Below are positions 1-11,875 of a DNA stretch of 64,000 bases, piece after piece; position 1 is the stretch's first letter; every line of letters starts with the position of its first letter. Origin of the DNA: Pseudeuparius sepicola. Its lineage: Eukaryota; Arthropoda; Insecta; Coleoptera; Anthribidae. The notes beneath the pieces are model-generated. The model had not been told where the DNA came from and ran no database searches. It worked only from the letters and a program-made list of their open reading frames with translations. Position numbers and translations under genes: made by a program. Location of the stretch: NCBI GenBank assembly GCA_963920635.1, contig OY987308.1, positions 2,112,225 to 2,176,224 of the forward strand, written 5' to 3'.

Positions 1-706
1 AACAATAAATAAGGGGGTCTTATTTATGTCTATGGAAAAAATAAAACCAGGTTCCTTATCCAAATTGGTAAAATATGACAATCATTGTTTTGTTAATGCG
101 AGATGAGGTCCTAAATACCCATTATAAAGTGAATAATTGTAGATTTCATATATCCTTCTTTTAGTATCCTTACATTTACGTAAACTAATTATTTTAGAAA
201 TATTATTAGTTGAACACTAGTCTGAAGAAAGCCACAGTTTTTCGCTGGCGGTGATCTTTCGCATGCTGCTTCAAACAGGTCCGGAATACGGTAATTGCCT
301 ATAATTTGCCATCCACCAAAAAAAAAACAAAGTGTAGTCGGCTGCTTTTTGTATACGGGAGGTAAAGGTTGCAAATTTTCGGACCTCTATTACTTCCACT
401 AAAGTTCCGAATTTTCGGACCTCTACCCACTAAAAAAGATTTAAAGGTGGCCATGAAATCGCCAAAATAAGACACCAAGGGTATAGTAGGCCATGGAAAG
501 TTTAAATGGATTATATTTCAGCCTTCTTGGTAATATCAAGCTGGCCAATTTTGGAACCAACTATGGATTATGGAACAGAATATCCACAAGTAATTAACGT
601 AAGCTGCGATACAAATATTAAACAGTAGGGATGCAAAGGAGACTCGTCTCCACTAGGGGCCTACAGTAATTCTAGCTATTGTATCAGTTCGATTTCAATG
701 GGGTAT
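1..706. repeat. Partial copy of the zinc-finger unit 5' flank
   Basis: No gene is visible here. Bases 362-560 are a diverged copy of the sequence found at about 7650-7810 and 12210-12365. Shared blocks are the words around 'ttgcaaattttcggac', 'aaggtggccatgaaat', 'agtaggccatggaaa' and 'tggccaattttgga'. This is the far upstream flank of the duplicated zinc-finger units, so a third, truncated unit or its remnant lies at the left edge. The rest (1-361, 600-706) holds nothing I can name. Short similarity between 44-62 and 60088-60108 (around 'aaaaccaggttcctt') hints at a dispersed repeat. Confidence 0.6.
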
Positions 707-3700
707 GGTTGACTGAAAGGGGACGTTGCCAGACTTACTTAATTCTTGACTAATACCAGGAATTTATTTATATTAATCCATGTAAAGCTCCGATAAAAAC
801 CTTTTGATTCAACACATTTATTTCCTTGCAAAATAGAAAACTTTCACCTGTATAAAATTGGAAGGTATGTTACTAAGGAAGGGTCTGAAATTGGCTTATA
901 ATGACGCAAATGGTGGTGTATTTTTGTGGGGTAATAAAACAAGTGTGCCTATTATCGATAATACCTTTCGTTACTTTTACGAATTATAATCCCAAAGCTG
1001 AAAATACCACGACTCCACAGCAAGGAGTCGTATTTTCTTAGCATTGGGATTATAATGAGTTTAATAAATTAACGAAAGGCATTATCTGATTTTTAGGCAT
1101 AGTACAAGTTGTATTTAGGAAGAGAATTTAACTACTGCAAATAATTCGATTATTCAGTGCTTAGGCGTAATTTGACAGCCAAACTTATTAAATAAATTAA
1201 CTACAAAAATTATAAATATTTTGTCTTTTCGAATTTGTATAGCTATCAGTTAGGCCGAGCCTTCGGTTTTCAATATATTTATTGTGTTAATAGATATTTA
1301 ACAATCAATATGTTAACGGAAATTGTATCTTCTAGTCCTATATTAAATTTGGTACTGTGGAGAAGTTGTCGGGTTTAATGTTTAAATGGAGAAATGAAAT
1401 CATAGTTAGAATACCGTGTCCCCAAAATGTTCTTGAAAGCACTACTATTTCTTTGTAATAACAATATATATTTTTTATATTAAATAAATATATTATAATA
1501 TTTTTAATATTGGTTGACTGAAAGGGGACGTTGCCAGACTTACTTAATTTTTGACTAATACCAGGAATTTATTTTTATTAATCCATGTAAAGCTCCGATA
1601 AAAACCTTTTGATTCAACACATTTATTTCCTTGCAAAATAGAAAACTTTCACCTGTATAAAATTGGAAGGTATGTTACTAAGGAAGGGTCTGAAATTGGC
1701 TTATAATGACGCAAATGGTGGTGTATTTTTGTGGGGTAATAAAACAAGTGTGCCTATTATCGATAATACCTTTCGTTACTTTTACGAATTATAATCCCAA
1801 AGCTGAAAATACCACGACTGCACAGCAAGGAGTCGTATTTTCTTAGCATTGGGATTATAATGAGTTTAATAAATTAACGAAAGGCATTATCTGATTTTTA
1901 GGCATAGTACAAGTTGTATTTAGGAAGAGAATTTAACTACTGCAAATAATTCGATTATTCAGTGCTTAGGCGTAATTTGACAGCCAAACTTATTAAATAA
2001 ATTAACTACAAAAATTATAAATATTTTGTCTTTTCGAATTTGTATAGCTATCAGTTAGGCCGAGCCTTCGGTTTTCAATATATTTATTGTGTTAATAGAT
2101 ATTTAACAATCAATATGTTAACGGAAATTGTATCTTCTAGTCCTATATTAAATTTGGTACTGTGGAGAAGTTGTCGGGTTTAATGTTTAAATGGAGAAAT
2201 GAAATCATAGTTAGAATACCGTGTCCCCAAAATGTTCTTGAAAGCACTACTATTTCTTTGTAATAACAATATATATTTTTTATATTAAATAAATATATTA
2301 TAATATTTTTAATATTGGTTGACTGAAAGGGGACGTTGCCAGACTTACTTAATTTTTGACTAATACCAGGAATTTATTTTTATTAATCCATGTAAAGCTC
2401 CGATAAAAACCTTTTGATTCAACACATTTATTTCCTTGCAAAATAGAAAACTTTCACCTGTATAAAATTGGAAGGTATGTTACTAAGGAAGGGTCTGAAA
2501 TTGGCTTATAATGACGCAAATGGTGGTGTATTTTTGTGGGGTAATAAAACAAGTGTGCCTATTATCGATAATACCTTTCGTTACTTTTACGAATTATAAT
2601 CCCAAAGCTGAAAATACCACGACTGCACAGCAAGGAGTCGTATTTTCTTAGCATTGGGATTATAATGAGTTTAATAAATTAACGAAAGGCATTATCTGAT
2701 TTTTAGGCATAGTACAAGTTGTATTTAGGAAGAGAATTTAACTACTGCAAATAATTCGATTATTCAGTGCTTAGGCGTAATTTGACAGCCAAACTTATTA
2801 AATAAATTAACTACAAAAATTATAAATATTTTGCCTTTTCGAATTTGTATAGCTATCAGTTAGGCCGAGCCTTCGGTTTTCAATATATTTATTGTGTTAA
2901 TAGATATTTAACAATCAATATGTTAACGGAAATTGTATCTTCTAGTCCTATATTAAATTTGGTACTGTGGAGAAGTTGTCGGGTTTAATGTTTAAATGGA
3001 GAAATGAAATCATAGTTAGAATACCGTGTCCCCAAAATGTTCTTTAAAGCACTACTATTTCTTTGTAATAACAATACATATTTTTTATATTAAATAAATA
3101 TATTATAATATTTTTAATATTGGTTGACTGAAAGGGGACGTTGCCAGACTTACTTAATTTTTGACTAATACCAGGAATTTATTTATATTAATCCATGTAA
3201 ACCTCCGATAAAAACCTTTTGATTCAACACATTTATTTCCTTGCAAAATAGAAAACTTTCACCTGTGTAAAATTGGAAGGTATGGTACTAAGGAAGGGTC
3301 TGAAATTGGCTTATAATGACGCAAATGGTGGTGTATTTTTGTGGGGTAATAAAACAAGTGTGCCTATTATCGATAATACCTTTCGTTACTTTTACGAATT
3401 ATAATCCCAAAGCTGAAAATACCACGACTGCACAGCAAGGAGTCGTATTTTCTTAGCATTGGGATTATAATGAGTTTAAAAAATTAACGAAAGGCATTAT
3501 CTGATTTTTAGGCATAGTACAAGTTGTATTTAGGAAGAGAATTTAACTACTGCAAATAATTTGATTATTCAGTGCTTAGGCGTAATTTGACAGCCAAACT
3601 TATTAAATAAATTAACTACAAAAATTATAAATATTTTGCCTTTTCGAATTTGTATAGCTATCAGTTAGGCCGAGCCTTCGGTTTTCAATATATTTATTGT

Positions 3701-3922
3701 GTTAATAGATATTTAACAATCAATATGTTAACGGAAATTGTATCTTCTAGTCCTATATTAAATTTGGTACTGTGGAGAAGTTGTCGGGTTTAATGTTTAA
3801 ATGGAGAAATGAAATCATAGTTAGAATACCGTGTCCCCAAAATGTTCTTTAAAGCACTACTATTTCTATGTAATAACAATACATATTTTTTATATTAAAA
3901 TATATTATAATATTTTTAATAT
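707..3922. repeat. Tandem satellite, four 805-bp units
   Basis: Units start at 707, 1512, 2317 and 3122, each with 'ggttgactgaaaggggacg', giving exact spacing of 805 bases. The last unit ends near 3922 with a few bases missing in its AT-rich tail. Copies differ by only scattered substitutions. Each unit has a long imperfect hairpin: in unit 1, arms at 947-973 and 1070-1098, with inner arms 985-996/1045-1056 and 1000-1016/1024-1037. There is no open reading frame. The hairpin suggests the unit was seeded by a palindromic mobile element and then amplified in tandem. Confidence 0.95.
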
Positions 3923-4242
3923 TATTTAATATTACAATAATTTATTGTTTCTTTTAAGTTTTTAACATAATTTTTTTCTCTGCAATTTTCTGTTGAACAA
4001 ACTAACTGCACAACACACCACATTATTAAAAATTATGTGTTTTGATCTTCACAACCCACAAAAACTTTTTCAGTGGACTTTTGACATAATTGAGCAAATA
4101 ATTGAGCAAACTAAGCTATAATCAACTTACAACTTGATACTGTTAAAATAGTTGAAACAAATTAGGACAATAAATAGATTGGAACAAATAGATAAATACC
4201 TAGAGAGGCCAGAATTCCGGTACATAGACTTCCTCTTTTATA
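3923..4242. other. AT-rich sequence without recognised features
   Basis: It lies between the satellite and a fold-back element. I see no reading frame. The last bases (4217-4240) are an inverted match to 5373-5396, so the palindrome of the next element extends into this flank. Confidence 0.5.
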
Positions 4243-5370
4243 CAGGGTGAGTCAGAATGTATAGTAAATATACTTTAAAAGGGTGTTCAGCAGGTGGTTG
4301 TAGGGGGGGTCTTTCATATAAAATTTTTCAATTTGGGCTTTCCTTGCCAAGTTATTCGGGTCTACAAGGTGACCCAAAAGTACTTTTTTTATTTATATCT
4401 CAATAACGGCGCTAGTTACAAATTTGAAATTTGGTATGTGTTATCTACTTACTAGAAGACACCTTAGGGTAGTTTATTTATTTACACAGTGCCCTAAAAA
4501 AGGGATAAAAACTAACAACCCCTATTAATTTTTTTTGCTCAAACTTTTTTGAGGTTTTCTTTTTGGTCTTCTAGGTCCATCATTTCAGTCTATCTTTTCA
4601 TTTTGCAACAAAAGTGTACTCTTGTTTCATAACGATAAAATCAACCGTTTGCATTGAAATTGGCAAAACGTGCCCAAAAACACCTGTTAACTTCAACATT
4701 CGAAACATAAAATTTTTACCTACCGCTTTCAAACGTTACAGATCGACTGTACATTCAAAATAAGGAAAAAAATACCAATTGGACATTGGTCAAAACAGCG
4801 TTGGTTTTCTTGAAATAGGGTGTTCAAATTTTGTTAAATTCAATCCTTTCCATTTTGAAAGCTAATAAGTTTTGGTACATTGTTCATAAGAATTTTTTTC
4901 TCAGTTTAAATGGTACAGTCGATGTGTAACGTTTAAAAGCGGTAGGTAAAATGTTGAAGTTAACAGGTGTTTTTGGGCACGTTTTGCAAACGGTTGATTT
5001 TATCGTTATGAAACAAGAGTACACTTTTGTTGCAAAATGAAAAGATACACTGAACCTGCAAGACCAAAAAGATAACCTCAAAAAAGTTTGAGCAAAAAAA
5101 TTAATAGGGGTTGTTAGTTTTTACCCTTTTTTAGGGCACTGTGTAAATGAATAAACTACCCTAAGGCGTCTTGAGGTAAGTAGATAACACATACCAAATT
5201 TCAAATTTTTATTGAGATATAAATAAAAAAAATACTTTTGGGTCACCTTGTAGACCCGAATAAATTGGCAAAGAAAGCCCAAATCGAAACATTTTATATG
5301 AAAGACCCCCCTTAAAACCACCTGCCGAACACCCCTTTAAAGTATTTACTATACATTCTGACTCACCCTG
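4243..5370. mobile_element. Fold-back element with CAGGGTGAGTCAGAATG termini
   Basis: Terminal inverted repeats start CAGGGTGAGTCAGAATGTAT and are flanked by TA on both sides, as expected for a Tc1/mariner-type insertion. The two arms pair over hundreds of bases. Inner blocks such as 4543-4720 pair with 4925-5095 and resemble the interior of the element at 38840-39891 ('aaaagataacctcaaaaaagtt'). No transposase remains, so this is a non-autonomous, MITE-like copy. The inverted repeat continues 24 bases beyond both ends (4217-4240 against 5373-5396), which a simple insertion does not explain. Confidence 0.85.
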
Positions 5371-5372
5371 TA

Positions 5373-5970
5373 TAAAAGAGGAAGTCTATGTACCGGAATA
5401 TTCAAGTTTGACGAAAAATAAAAGAATACGAAACAAAAATTGAACTTTGACACCCTGTATAACGAAAACCGTTATGATCTATGAAAAAATCTACGTATTT
5501 TATGGCCAGAAGAAAATGAATTGAGCGAGCCTTTTGTCCTGTCATTGAGTTCTTATTATAATGTTGTGTTTTCTCTTTTTAATGTTTTTCTTTTCTTGGT
5601 TACTGTACTGTATTTTGTACACTTTAAATATAGTATTATTATTTTATGTTCTTCTATAGTTGGTAATAAAGACATATTTAATTTGCTCTTTATTTTAAAT
5701 TATAACACGTCCATCGGATTTAGTTTTTTGTTCAGTGTTTAAAAACACTTAAATTCCAGGTGAGTTATTCTAAAAAAATGTACTTTACTCTGTATATTAT
5801 AATTAATCTTAATTTCAGAGAGATCCAGCACGAGTATATGGTTTGGCGACAATTACCCAAAATTTCTTTACTTTGACAAAATACATGAATTAATTTTGGA
5901 AGCATTTGGAAGACAATACTGTTTGTTTTTCCCAATTTTTCTGCATTTTTTATATTGAATACGATATACA
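5373..5970. repeat. Duplicated unit segment R, copy 1
   Basis: The sequence starting 'gaggaagtctatgtaccgg' recurs at 11262 and 15372 and is more than 90 percent identical by eye over about 600 bases. It marks the left boundary of the repeated zinc-finger units. It contains a hydrophobic, T-rich reading frame that opens at TTG rather than ATG, and an AATAAAG motif, so it looks like non-coding repeat DNA. A partial inverted copy lies at 47640-47850. Confidence 0.75.
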
Positions 5971-6457
5971 TACAGGGTGTCCGGTAAGTACCTCCTAATC
6001 TCTCGGAAGCATACAGGGGAGGTCAAAATAACCCTAGTTTGTCAAAGGAAAAAAATTCCTACTGTGCCCCTTAACGGAGATACAGGGCCCCAAAAGAGTA
6101 CTTAGCGATTTACTTTTTTGGCTCTAACTTTTGAACCGACTTGTATAATTTAATGAAATTTTAATAGTTTATGTTGGCCATAAAGACTCATAAAACCATA
6201 CTACCGTAGATGTTTCACATCGTCAGGGAAGTCAGGAACGGACTTGCCACCACACTCGTTGGGCCAAATTTTTGACAAGTGTCATTTTACAGAGCTGAAA
6301 ACTGTTTTTTTAAATACTTTGGTCATTGCTCTTTAAAAAAGGTACTCCAAATGAGCCGTTTTCGAAAAAATTAAGTTTTTTAACACGTTTACACAATTAA
6401 CGAGTGCTTGTCCATAAAGGTACGGAACCCTAAAAATAACATAATACAGACTAGGCT

Positions 6458-6568
6458 GATATGCATTTAATTTATGGTGAAGCGCTGTCCAACTCTTCGA
6501 AGGCAAGAAGACTTTATGCTGAAAGATTTCCAGCTCGAAAACCTTTCAAAGGGTTGATCGGAGCTTAA
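6458..6568 (+). pseudogene. Transposase N-terminal fragment (DUF4817-like)
   Basis: The reading frame gives DMHLIYGEALSNSSKARRLY then AERFPARKPF, which matches the helix-turn-helix N-terminus common in insect Tc1/mariner-related transposases (pattern D-M-x-x-I-Y-G ... A-x-R-x-Y-x-E-R-F-P). It stops at 6566-6568. It has no start codon in context and no catalytic core, so it is a remnant of the parent transposon of the surrounding fold-back element. Confidence 0.7.
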
Positions 6569-6842
6569 TTAATTTACAATGTTATTAAAACACAAAAATA
6601 ATAAAATATGAGCTCCACGTACTTCAATACATTTTCTTAGTCTTCGAATATTTTCCCGCTGCACTGCAAATAATATTCCGGCATTATTACGAACTTCGTT
6701 AGAATGCTGTGTTATTCTCGCTAGTAGTTCTTCTCTAGTATTTACTGGTGTTGAATAAACTAGTTGTTTTAGATGTCCCCAAAAGTAAAAGTCTAAAGGA
6801 TTTAGATCAGGCGACCTTGGTGGCCATAAAACAGGGCCACCT
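6569..6842 (-). pseudogene. Transposase C-terminal fragment (DDE, Tc1/mariner type)
   Basis: Read on the minus strand, the frame contains PRSPDLNPLDFYFWGHLKQL, then a region with NTREELLARI and ENIRRLRKCI, ending at a stop at 6571-6569. The S-P-D-L-N-P-x-D-x-x-x-W-G block is the last part of the DDE/DDD core in insect Tc1/mariner relatives. It meets the oppositely oriented N-terminal fragment with no gap, so the element is a head-to-head rearranged product. Confidence 0.8.
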
Positions 6843-7314
6843 GATTTTTACCTAATTGTGTTTAGCATTAGTAACTTTTGAGTGTTATACAAAAACTTAA
6901 TTTTATCGAAAACGGCTCATTTGGTCGAAAGAAATGAAGAGTTACCTTTTTTAAAGAGCAATGACCAAAGTATTTAAAAAAACAGTTTTCAGCTCTGTAA
7001 AATGACACCTGTCAAAAATTTGGCCCAACGAGTGTGGTGGCAAGTCCGTTCCTGACTTCCCTGACGATGTGAAACATCTACGGTAGTATGGTTTTATGAG
7101 TCTTTATGGCCAACATAAACTATTAAAATTTCATTAAATTATACAAGTCGGTTCAAAAGTTAGAGCCAAAAAAGTAAATCGCTAAGTACTCTTTTGGGGC
7201 CCTGTATCTCCGTTAAGGGGCACAGTAGGAATTTTTTTCCTTTGACAAACTAGGGTTATTTTGACCTCCCCTGTATGCTTCCGAGAGATTAGGAGGTACT
7301 TACCGGACACCCTG

Positions 7315-8573
7315 TATATGCAGGGTGTCTCACGTATGTCCAAGGATCTATAAATGGGATGTAACTATTTGTCCGCAACCTTTAAAGCCTGCTTTGTCAA
7401 ACCAACTAACTAACCACCGAGCCATTTTTATGACATATTTTTTTAGGTCCTTTTTAAAACCTTGGAAAATTTTCGGTTTTTATGATAAGTAATAAAGTTC
7501 CTAAAATTTCAGTCTTAAAATGTTTTTTTTTTAATATATGCATTAAGGTTAGTGACCACGTTGTGATTTATCTTGGGATAAAAAGGAACTACCCTGCCAT
7601 ATTTACAAATAAAGAAACCTAACCCTTTTCAAATGTTCAAAAGTTTTTAAAGAGGTTGCAAATTTTCGGACATTTTGCACTCTAACCACTAAAATATTTT
7701 GTAAGGTGGCCATGAAATTGCCTAAACAAGATGCCAGGTGAATAGTAGGCCATGGAAATGTTTATGTTTGTTTCGGCCAGCTTGATAATATCAAGCCAGC
7801 CAATTTTGGAAACATGTGAGAACGGCGGTTCAAAATTTAATCCTGGTTCTACCACAACTCGGTTTCACTCATCCCCTCAGTAAATTGAGCAATTGTTATC
7901 AACCGGCTGAAAACCGAAAACAATCCCCAGAGTTAAGTAAAGCGTAATTAAATAGAATAAAGAATGCAAGGGTCCTATGCGAAAAAAGACTCATCGGTGG
8001 ATTTGTTTTTGAATTTGTGTCATGAAATTGGAAATAATTATTTTCAAGCCATGCTGAAAACTGTCCTTGCGATTTATAGAAAGCCTAGTATTTTTTTCTA
8101 TACTGTGTTCCATGATGATAAGTCATCTACTTTCAATGAGTTAATAATATGTCAAAATGTCAGAACCAATTTAAAACAATCCTATTTGTTGTTTATTATC
8201 GAGTGTAAATACTAACCCAATTTTCAGAACATTCACTGTTTATGATTATATATAGTTATCGTTATTTATTTAAATATCTTCTTGTATTTCACTATAGTAC
8301 ATTCATCATCTAAAATGCAGATTTGTTTCATGCCATATAAATAAAACCAATTCATAATCTACGTATTTTTTTCTGTGCTTTATATTATTTAGTTTATCTG
8401 AAAAATAATAATTGGTAACTGTATATTATATGTGTATTAGTGTTACCTACTTTATAGCAATGTGCATTATTTGTAAATGAGTTGTAATATTTAGTAAAAA
8501 TGTGCTGTGCTTCAGAGCACAATAAATAGCATCTTGTGCGACAAAAAAAATCTAATTTGACATTCTTTTCCAG
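7315..8573 (+). repeat. 5' intronic flank of zinc-finger exon, copy 1
   Basis: This stretch is collinear with 11876-13131 at high identity and is matched in inverted orientation by 46034-46510. It ends in a pyrimidine tract and AG acceptor (ttcttttccag at 8563-8573). It has no conserved reading frame, so I treat it as intron and upstream flank belonging to the duplicated unit. The block 8370-8470 also matches 20080-20170. Confidence 0.75.
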
Positions 8574-10035
8574 ATCAGACTGCGATATCGATTACAACGA
8601 AACTGCTAAACAGTCACCTCTGCACTATCAGGAAACTTACAATCAGCTTGAAGTCAACCAGTTTTCCCAAGGTACAAGTGATACAGCCTTAAGCGACACC
8701 TCTAGTGATGCTTCATCGATTCATCAATGCACATCTAGTACACTGAATAAAATTAGCCTCATAGGCTGCAATGAAACATGCGAACCCGAGAGCCGCGTTA
8801 GTGATGAAGAGACATTGGACAAGCCTATTGCCAAATTTAATTGCATAAAGTGCTCATTTAATTCTATTGCGCAGAGGAGCTTGTGGAACCATTACAAAAT
8901 AAGTGGCCATGGTAAGAAATGGTCATTTCGGAAACGGGATAAAGCAGATGACAACTTCACCAAGCAGTATGATACCAAGAAGTGCTCGTTTGGCACATTA
9001 AAAAAGAGCAAGTTGAAGCCAAGTGAGAAGCAACATGAACCAGTTAGCTCCGACCCTAAGTCAAGTAGCACATTAGATACATTTAATTCAGAATTGGGTC
9101 TACGAGAGAATTTTGAAACATTGTATAGTGATAAGTTATCTGATCTCGAATATAACTGCTCAAAGTGGCAGGCTCACAAATATAGCTGTACAAAGTGCTC
9201 CTATATCTCAACTAAGAAAGGGAGTTTAAAACGTCATTTTGATGCAATCCATGATAAGTCTCAGGCTCGCAAATATACTTGTACAAAGTGCTCATATACC
9301 TCAACTCGGAAAGAGGATTTAAAACAACATTTTAATGCAATCCATGATAAGTCACATGCTCGCAAATATAATTGTACAAAGTGCTCATATACCTCAACTC
9401 GGAAAGAGGGTTTAAAATGTAATTTTAATGCAATCCATGATAAGTCGCGTGCTCGCAAATACACCTGCACAAAATGCTCATTTACCTCAATTTGGAAGGG
9501 AAGTTTTAAAAGGCATTTTGATACAATCCATGATAAGCCACATGCTCACAAATATACTTGTACAAAGTGCTCATATACTTCAACTCGGAAGGGGGGTTTA
9601 AAATGTCATTTTAATGCAATCCATGAAAAAGCACGTGCTTGCAAATATACCTGTACAGAGTGTCCATTTACCTCAACTGGGAAAGGGAAAATAAAACATC
9701 ATTTTAATGCAATCCATGATAAGTCACGTGCTCACAAATATACCTGCACAAAATGCTCATTTACCTCAATTTGGAAAGAAAGTTTAAAACGTCATTTTGA
9801 TGCAATACATGATAAGTCACATGCTCGCAAATATACTTGTACAAAGTGCTCATATACTTCAACTCGGAAAAGGGATTTAAAACGTCATTTTAATGCAATC
9901 CATGATAAATCGCTTGCTTGCAAATATACCTGCACAGAGTGCTCATTTACCTCAATTCGGAAAGACAGTTTAAAAAGTCATTTTGATGCAATACATGATA
10001 AGATCACATCACCTCAACTCAGAAAGAGAATTTAA
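8574..10035 (+). CDS. C2H2 zinc-finger terminal exon, family I, copy 1
   Basis: A likely nucleic-acid-binding nuclear protein segment. The reading frame starts straight after an AG acceptor (phase 2: one base, then TCA GAC TGC GAT) and runs 486 codons. It begins SDCDIDYNET, then an acidic serine-rich region, a finger near residue 100 (C-x2-C ... H), a basic linker, and nine tandem fingers of the type C-x2-C-x12-H-x4-H. They are joined by a D-K-S-x-A-x-K-Y linker instead of the usual TGEKP. The third array finger has lost its first zinc histidine (KCNF). There is no convincing ATG, so the start must come from an upstream exon. The end is abrupt: a frameshift leads to TSPQLRKRI and a stop, and degenerate fingers follow. 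It is possibly still translated but truncated relative to its relatives. Confidence 0.8.
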
Positions 10036-10260
10036 AACGTCATTTTAATTGCAATCCATGATAAATCGCGTGCTCGCAAATATACCTGTACAAAATGATT
10101 GTTTAAGTCAAATCTGAAAGGAAGTATAAAGAGTTATTTTGAGGCAACCCATGCTCGCAAATATACCTGTACAAAGTGCTTGTTTACCTCAACTCAGAAA
10201 GGGAATTTAAAAAGTCATTTTGATGCAATCCAAGTTGATAAGTCGTAAGCTTCGAAGTAT
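10036..10260 (+). pseudogene. Degenerate zinc fingers downstream of copy 1
   Basis: Finger sequence continues past the stop at 10035 in shifted frames ('cgcaaatatacctgtacaaa' twice) with an in-frame stop and small indels. It is the former 3' end of the finger array, lost from the coding frame by an indel near 10001-10020. Confidence 0.75.
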
Positions 10261-11261
10261 AATGTACAAAGTTCTCGTTTGCGTTAACTTAAATTTTGAT
10301 GCAATTGATAAGTTGTCAATAGTCAGGTAAGGTAGAACTGCACAAAAGGCTCGCAAGCCAAGCTATGCTATCTTAAACATCGCATTGTGGGGAATCTAAC
10401 AACAAAAAGTACAGAATAGCTCTGTCTTCTTAAAACTGTATCCATGATGATAACTTCCATTCCATTTAAAACCACTCCATAGGTATAATAGGAATAAATT
10501 AATTTTTCCCGCTGCTTACAGAGTCTTTTAAAAAGTTGTAGTGCACGTTTAGCACATCTTTGTTAGGTTATATAATGAAATTAAATCAGTTTATGGATCT
10601 AAAATTTTTGATTAGGTGTTTTGGTTAATTGTAGTTATATGCAAGTTTTTAAATTTAGCAGGATATGTGATGGAATCCATGAAGCCAATCACCAGGTCTT
10701 TGATGTTTCTCAGCGAACTTTTTCGTATAACACCAGTTGTTAAATTTTTTAGCAGAAGAAAGTCAAAGTAGGTCTTGGCTTTTGAAATTTTGCACATCTA
10801 GTTAGTTTTTTATCACGAACAAGTTCCCCTTCATAATATTTTGTCGTAATCCTACAAAAAGGACACTTTACTGGTGCAAAAAAAAAAAAATAAAAAATAA
10901 ATTATTTTTTTTGTACCCGTAAATTGCCCTTTTTGTAGGTTTTACAATGAAATGTTTTTGAGAAAAGTTGTTCAGAATTAAAAACTGAGTAGGTGTGCAA
11001 AACTTCAAAAGCCTTGATCTGCTTTGTTTTCTTCTGCTAAGAAATTTAAAATGCACAAAAATGAATTTTTCAAAAAGGGAACATTTTTCGAAAAAAGTAA
11101 AGAATAGCTTTTTCCTTAGGATTGATTGGGACATTTAGTGAAGCCAAAAAAAGAATACTTTTCCAGTAGCGTATCATTTTTGGGGATATCTCCTGCTGTA
11201 TTGATGGCGGGAGTTCATTATAAAAACTAGCACACGCAAACATGGGGCTACCCTCCGTCAG
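10261..11261. repeat. 3' flank of zinc-finger unit, copy 1
   Basis: It is collinear with 14340-15370. It holds a possible polyadenylation signal (AATAAA near 10493) and short remnants. The tail contains the retrotransposon fragment listed separately. An inverted partial copy lies at 42655-42740. Confidence 0.7.
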
Positions 11262-11288
11262 AGGAAGTCTATGTACCGGAATATTCAA
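11070..11288 (-). pseudogene. Non-LTR retrotransposon C-terminal fragment, copy 1
   Basis: The minus-strand frame includes HRLPLTEGSPMFACASFYNE and LPPSIQQEISP. This is the tail region after the reverse transcriptase in jockey/CR1-like elements (pattern H-R-x-x-L-T-E-x-S-P-M-x ... F-Y-N-x-L-P). It is only about 70 residues long and lacks the polymerase. The second copy at 15181-15399 shows the fragment was present before the unit duplicated. Confidence 0.65.
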
Positions 11289-11875
11289 GTTTGACGAAAA
11301 ATAAAAGAATACGAAACAAAAATTTAACTTTGACGCCCTGTATAACGAAAACCGTTAGGATCTCGATACATGTTCATATGAAAAAATCTACGTATTTTAT
11401 GGCCAAAAGAAAATGAATTGAGCGAGTCTTTTGTTCTGTCATTGAGTTCTTATTATAATGTTGTGTTTACTTTTTTTAATGTTTTTCTTTTCTTGGTTAC
11501 TGTACTGTATTTTGTACACTTTAAATATAGTATTATTATTATTTTATGTTCTTCTATAGTTGGTAATAAAGACATATTTAATTTTCTCTTTAGTTTAAAT
11601 TGTAACACGTCCATCGAATTTAGTTTTTTGTTCAGTGTTTATAAACACTTAAATTCCAGGAGAGTTATTCTAAAAAAATGTACTTTATTCTGTATATTCA
11701 AATTAATCTTGATTTCAGAGAGATGCAGCACTGGAGTATATGGTTTGGCTACAATTATCCACAATTTCTTTACTTTGACAAAATACATGAATTAATTTTG
11801 GAAGCATTTGGAAGACAATAATGTTTTATGTTTTTCCCAATTTTTCTGCATTTTTTTATATTGAATACAATCTTT
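11262..11875. repeat. Duplicated unit segment R, copy 2
   Basis: Second copy of the segment described at 5373. Here the junction near 11877 continues directly into 'cagggtgtctcacgtatg' without the 1.34-kb insertion seen in copy 1, so it acts as the empty site. Confidence 0.75.

Larger units (their letters stand above)
5973..7314. mobile_element. Fold-back DNA transposon, CAGGGTGTCCGGTAAG termini, degenerate
   Basis: Inverted termini CAGGGTGTCCGGTAAGTACC are flanked by TA. Arms of about 440 bases pair almost perfectly (5973-6410 against 6880-7314). The matching sites in the other units (near 11877 and 15986) lack this body, so it inserted after the unit duplicated. The centre holds two transposase fragments in opposite orientation, described separately. 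Confidence 0.9.

Noticed and set aside
707..3922. Satellite as a CRISPR-like or ribozyme-coding array
   Set aside because: Units are 805 bases with no short repeat-spacer pattern, and I could not find a complete hammerhead core (CUGANGA plus GAAA) in a unit.
8536..8573. Upstream extension of the family I frame as coding start
   Set aside because: It opens at TTG, crosses the acceptor, and is not conserved in the other two copies.
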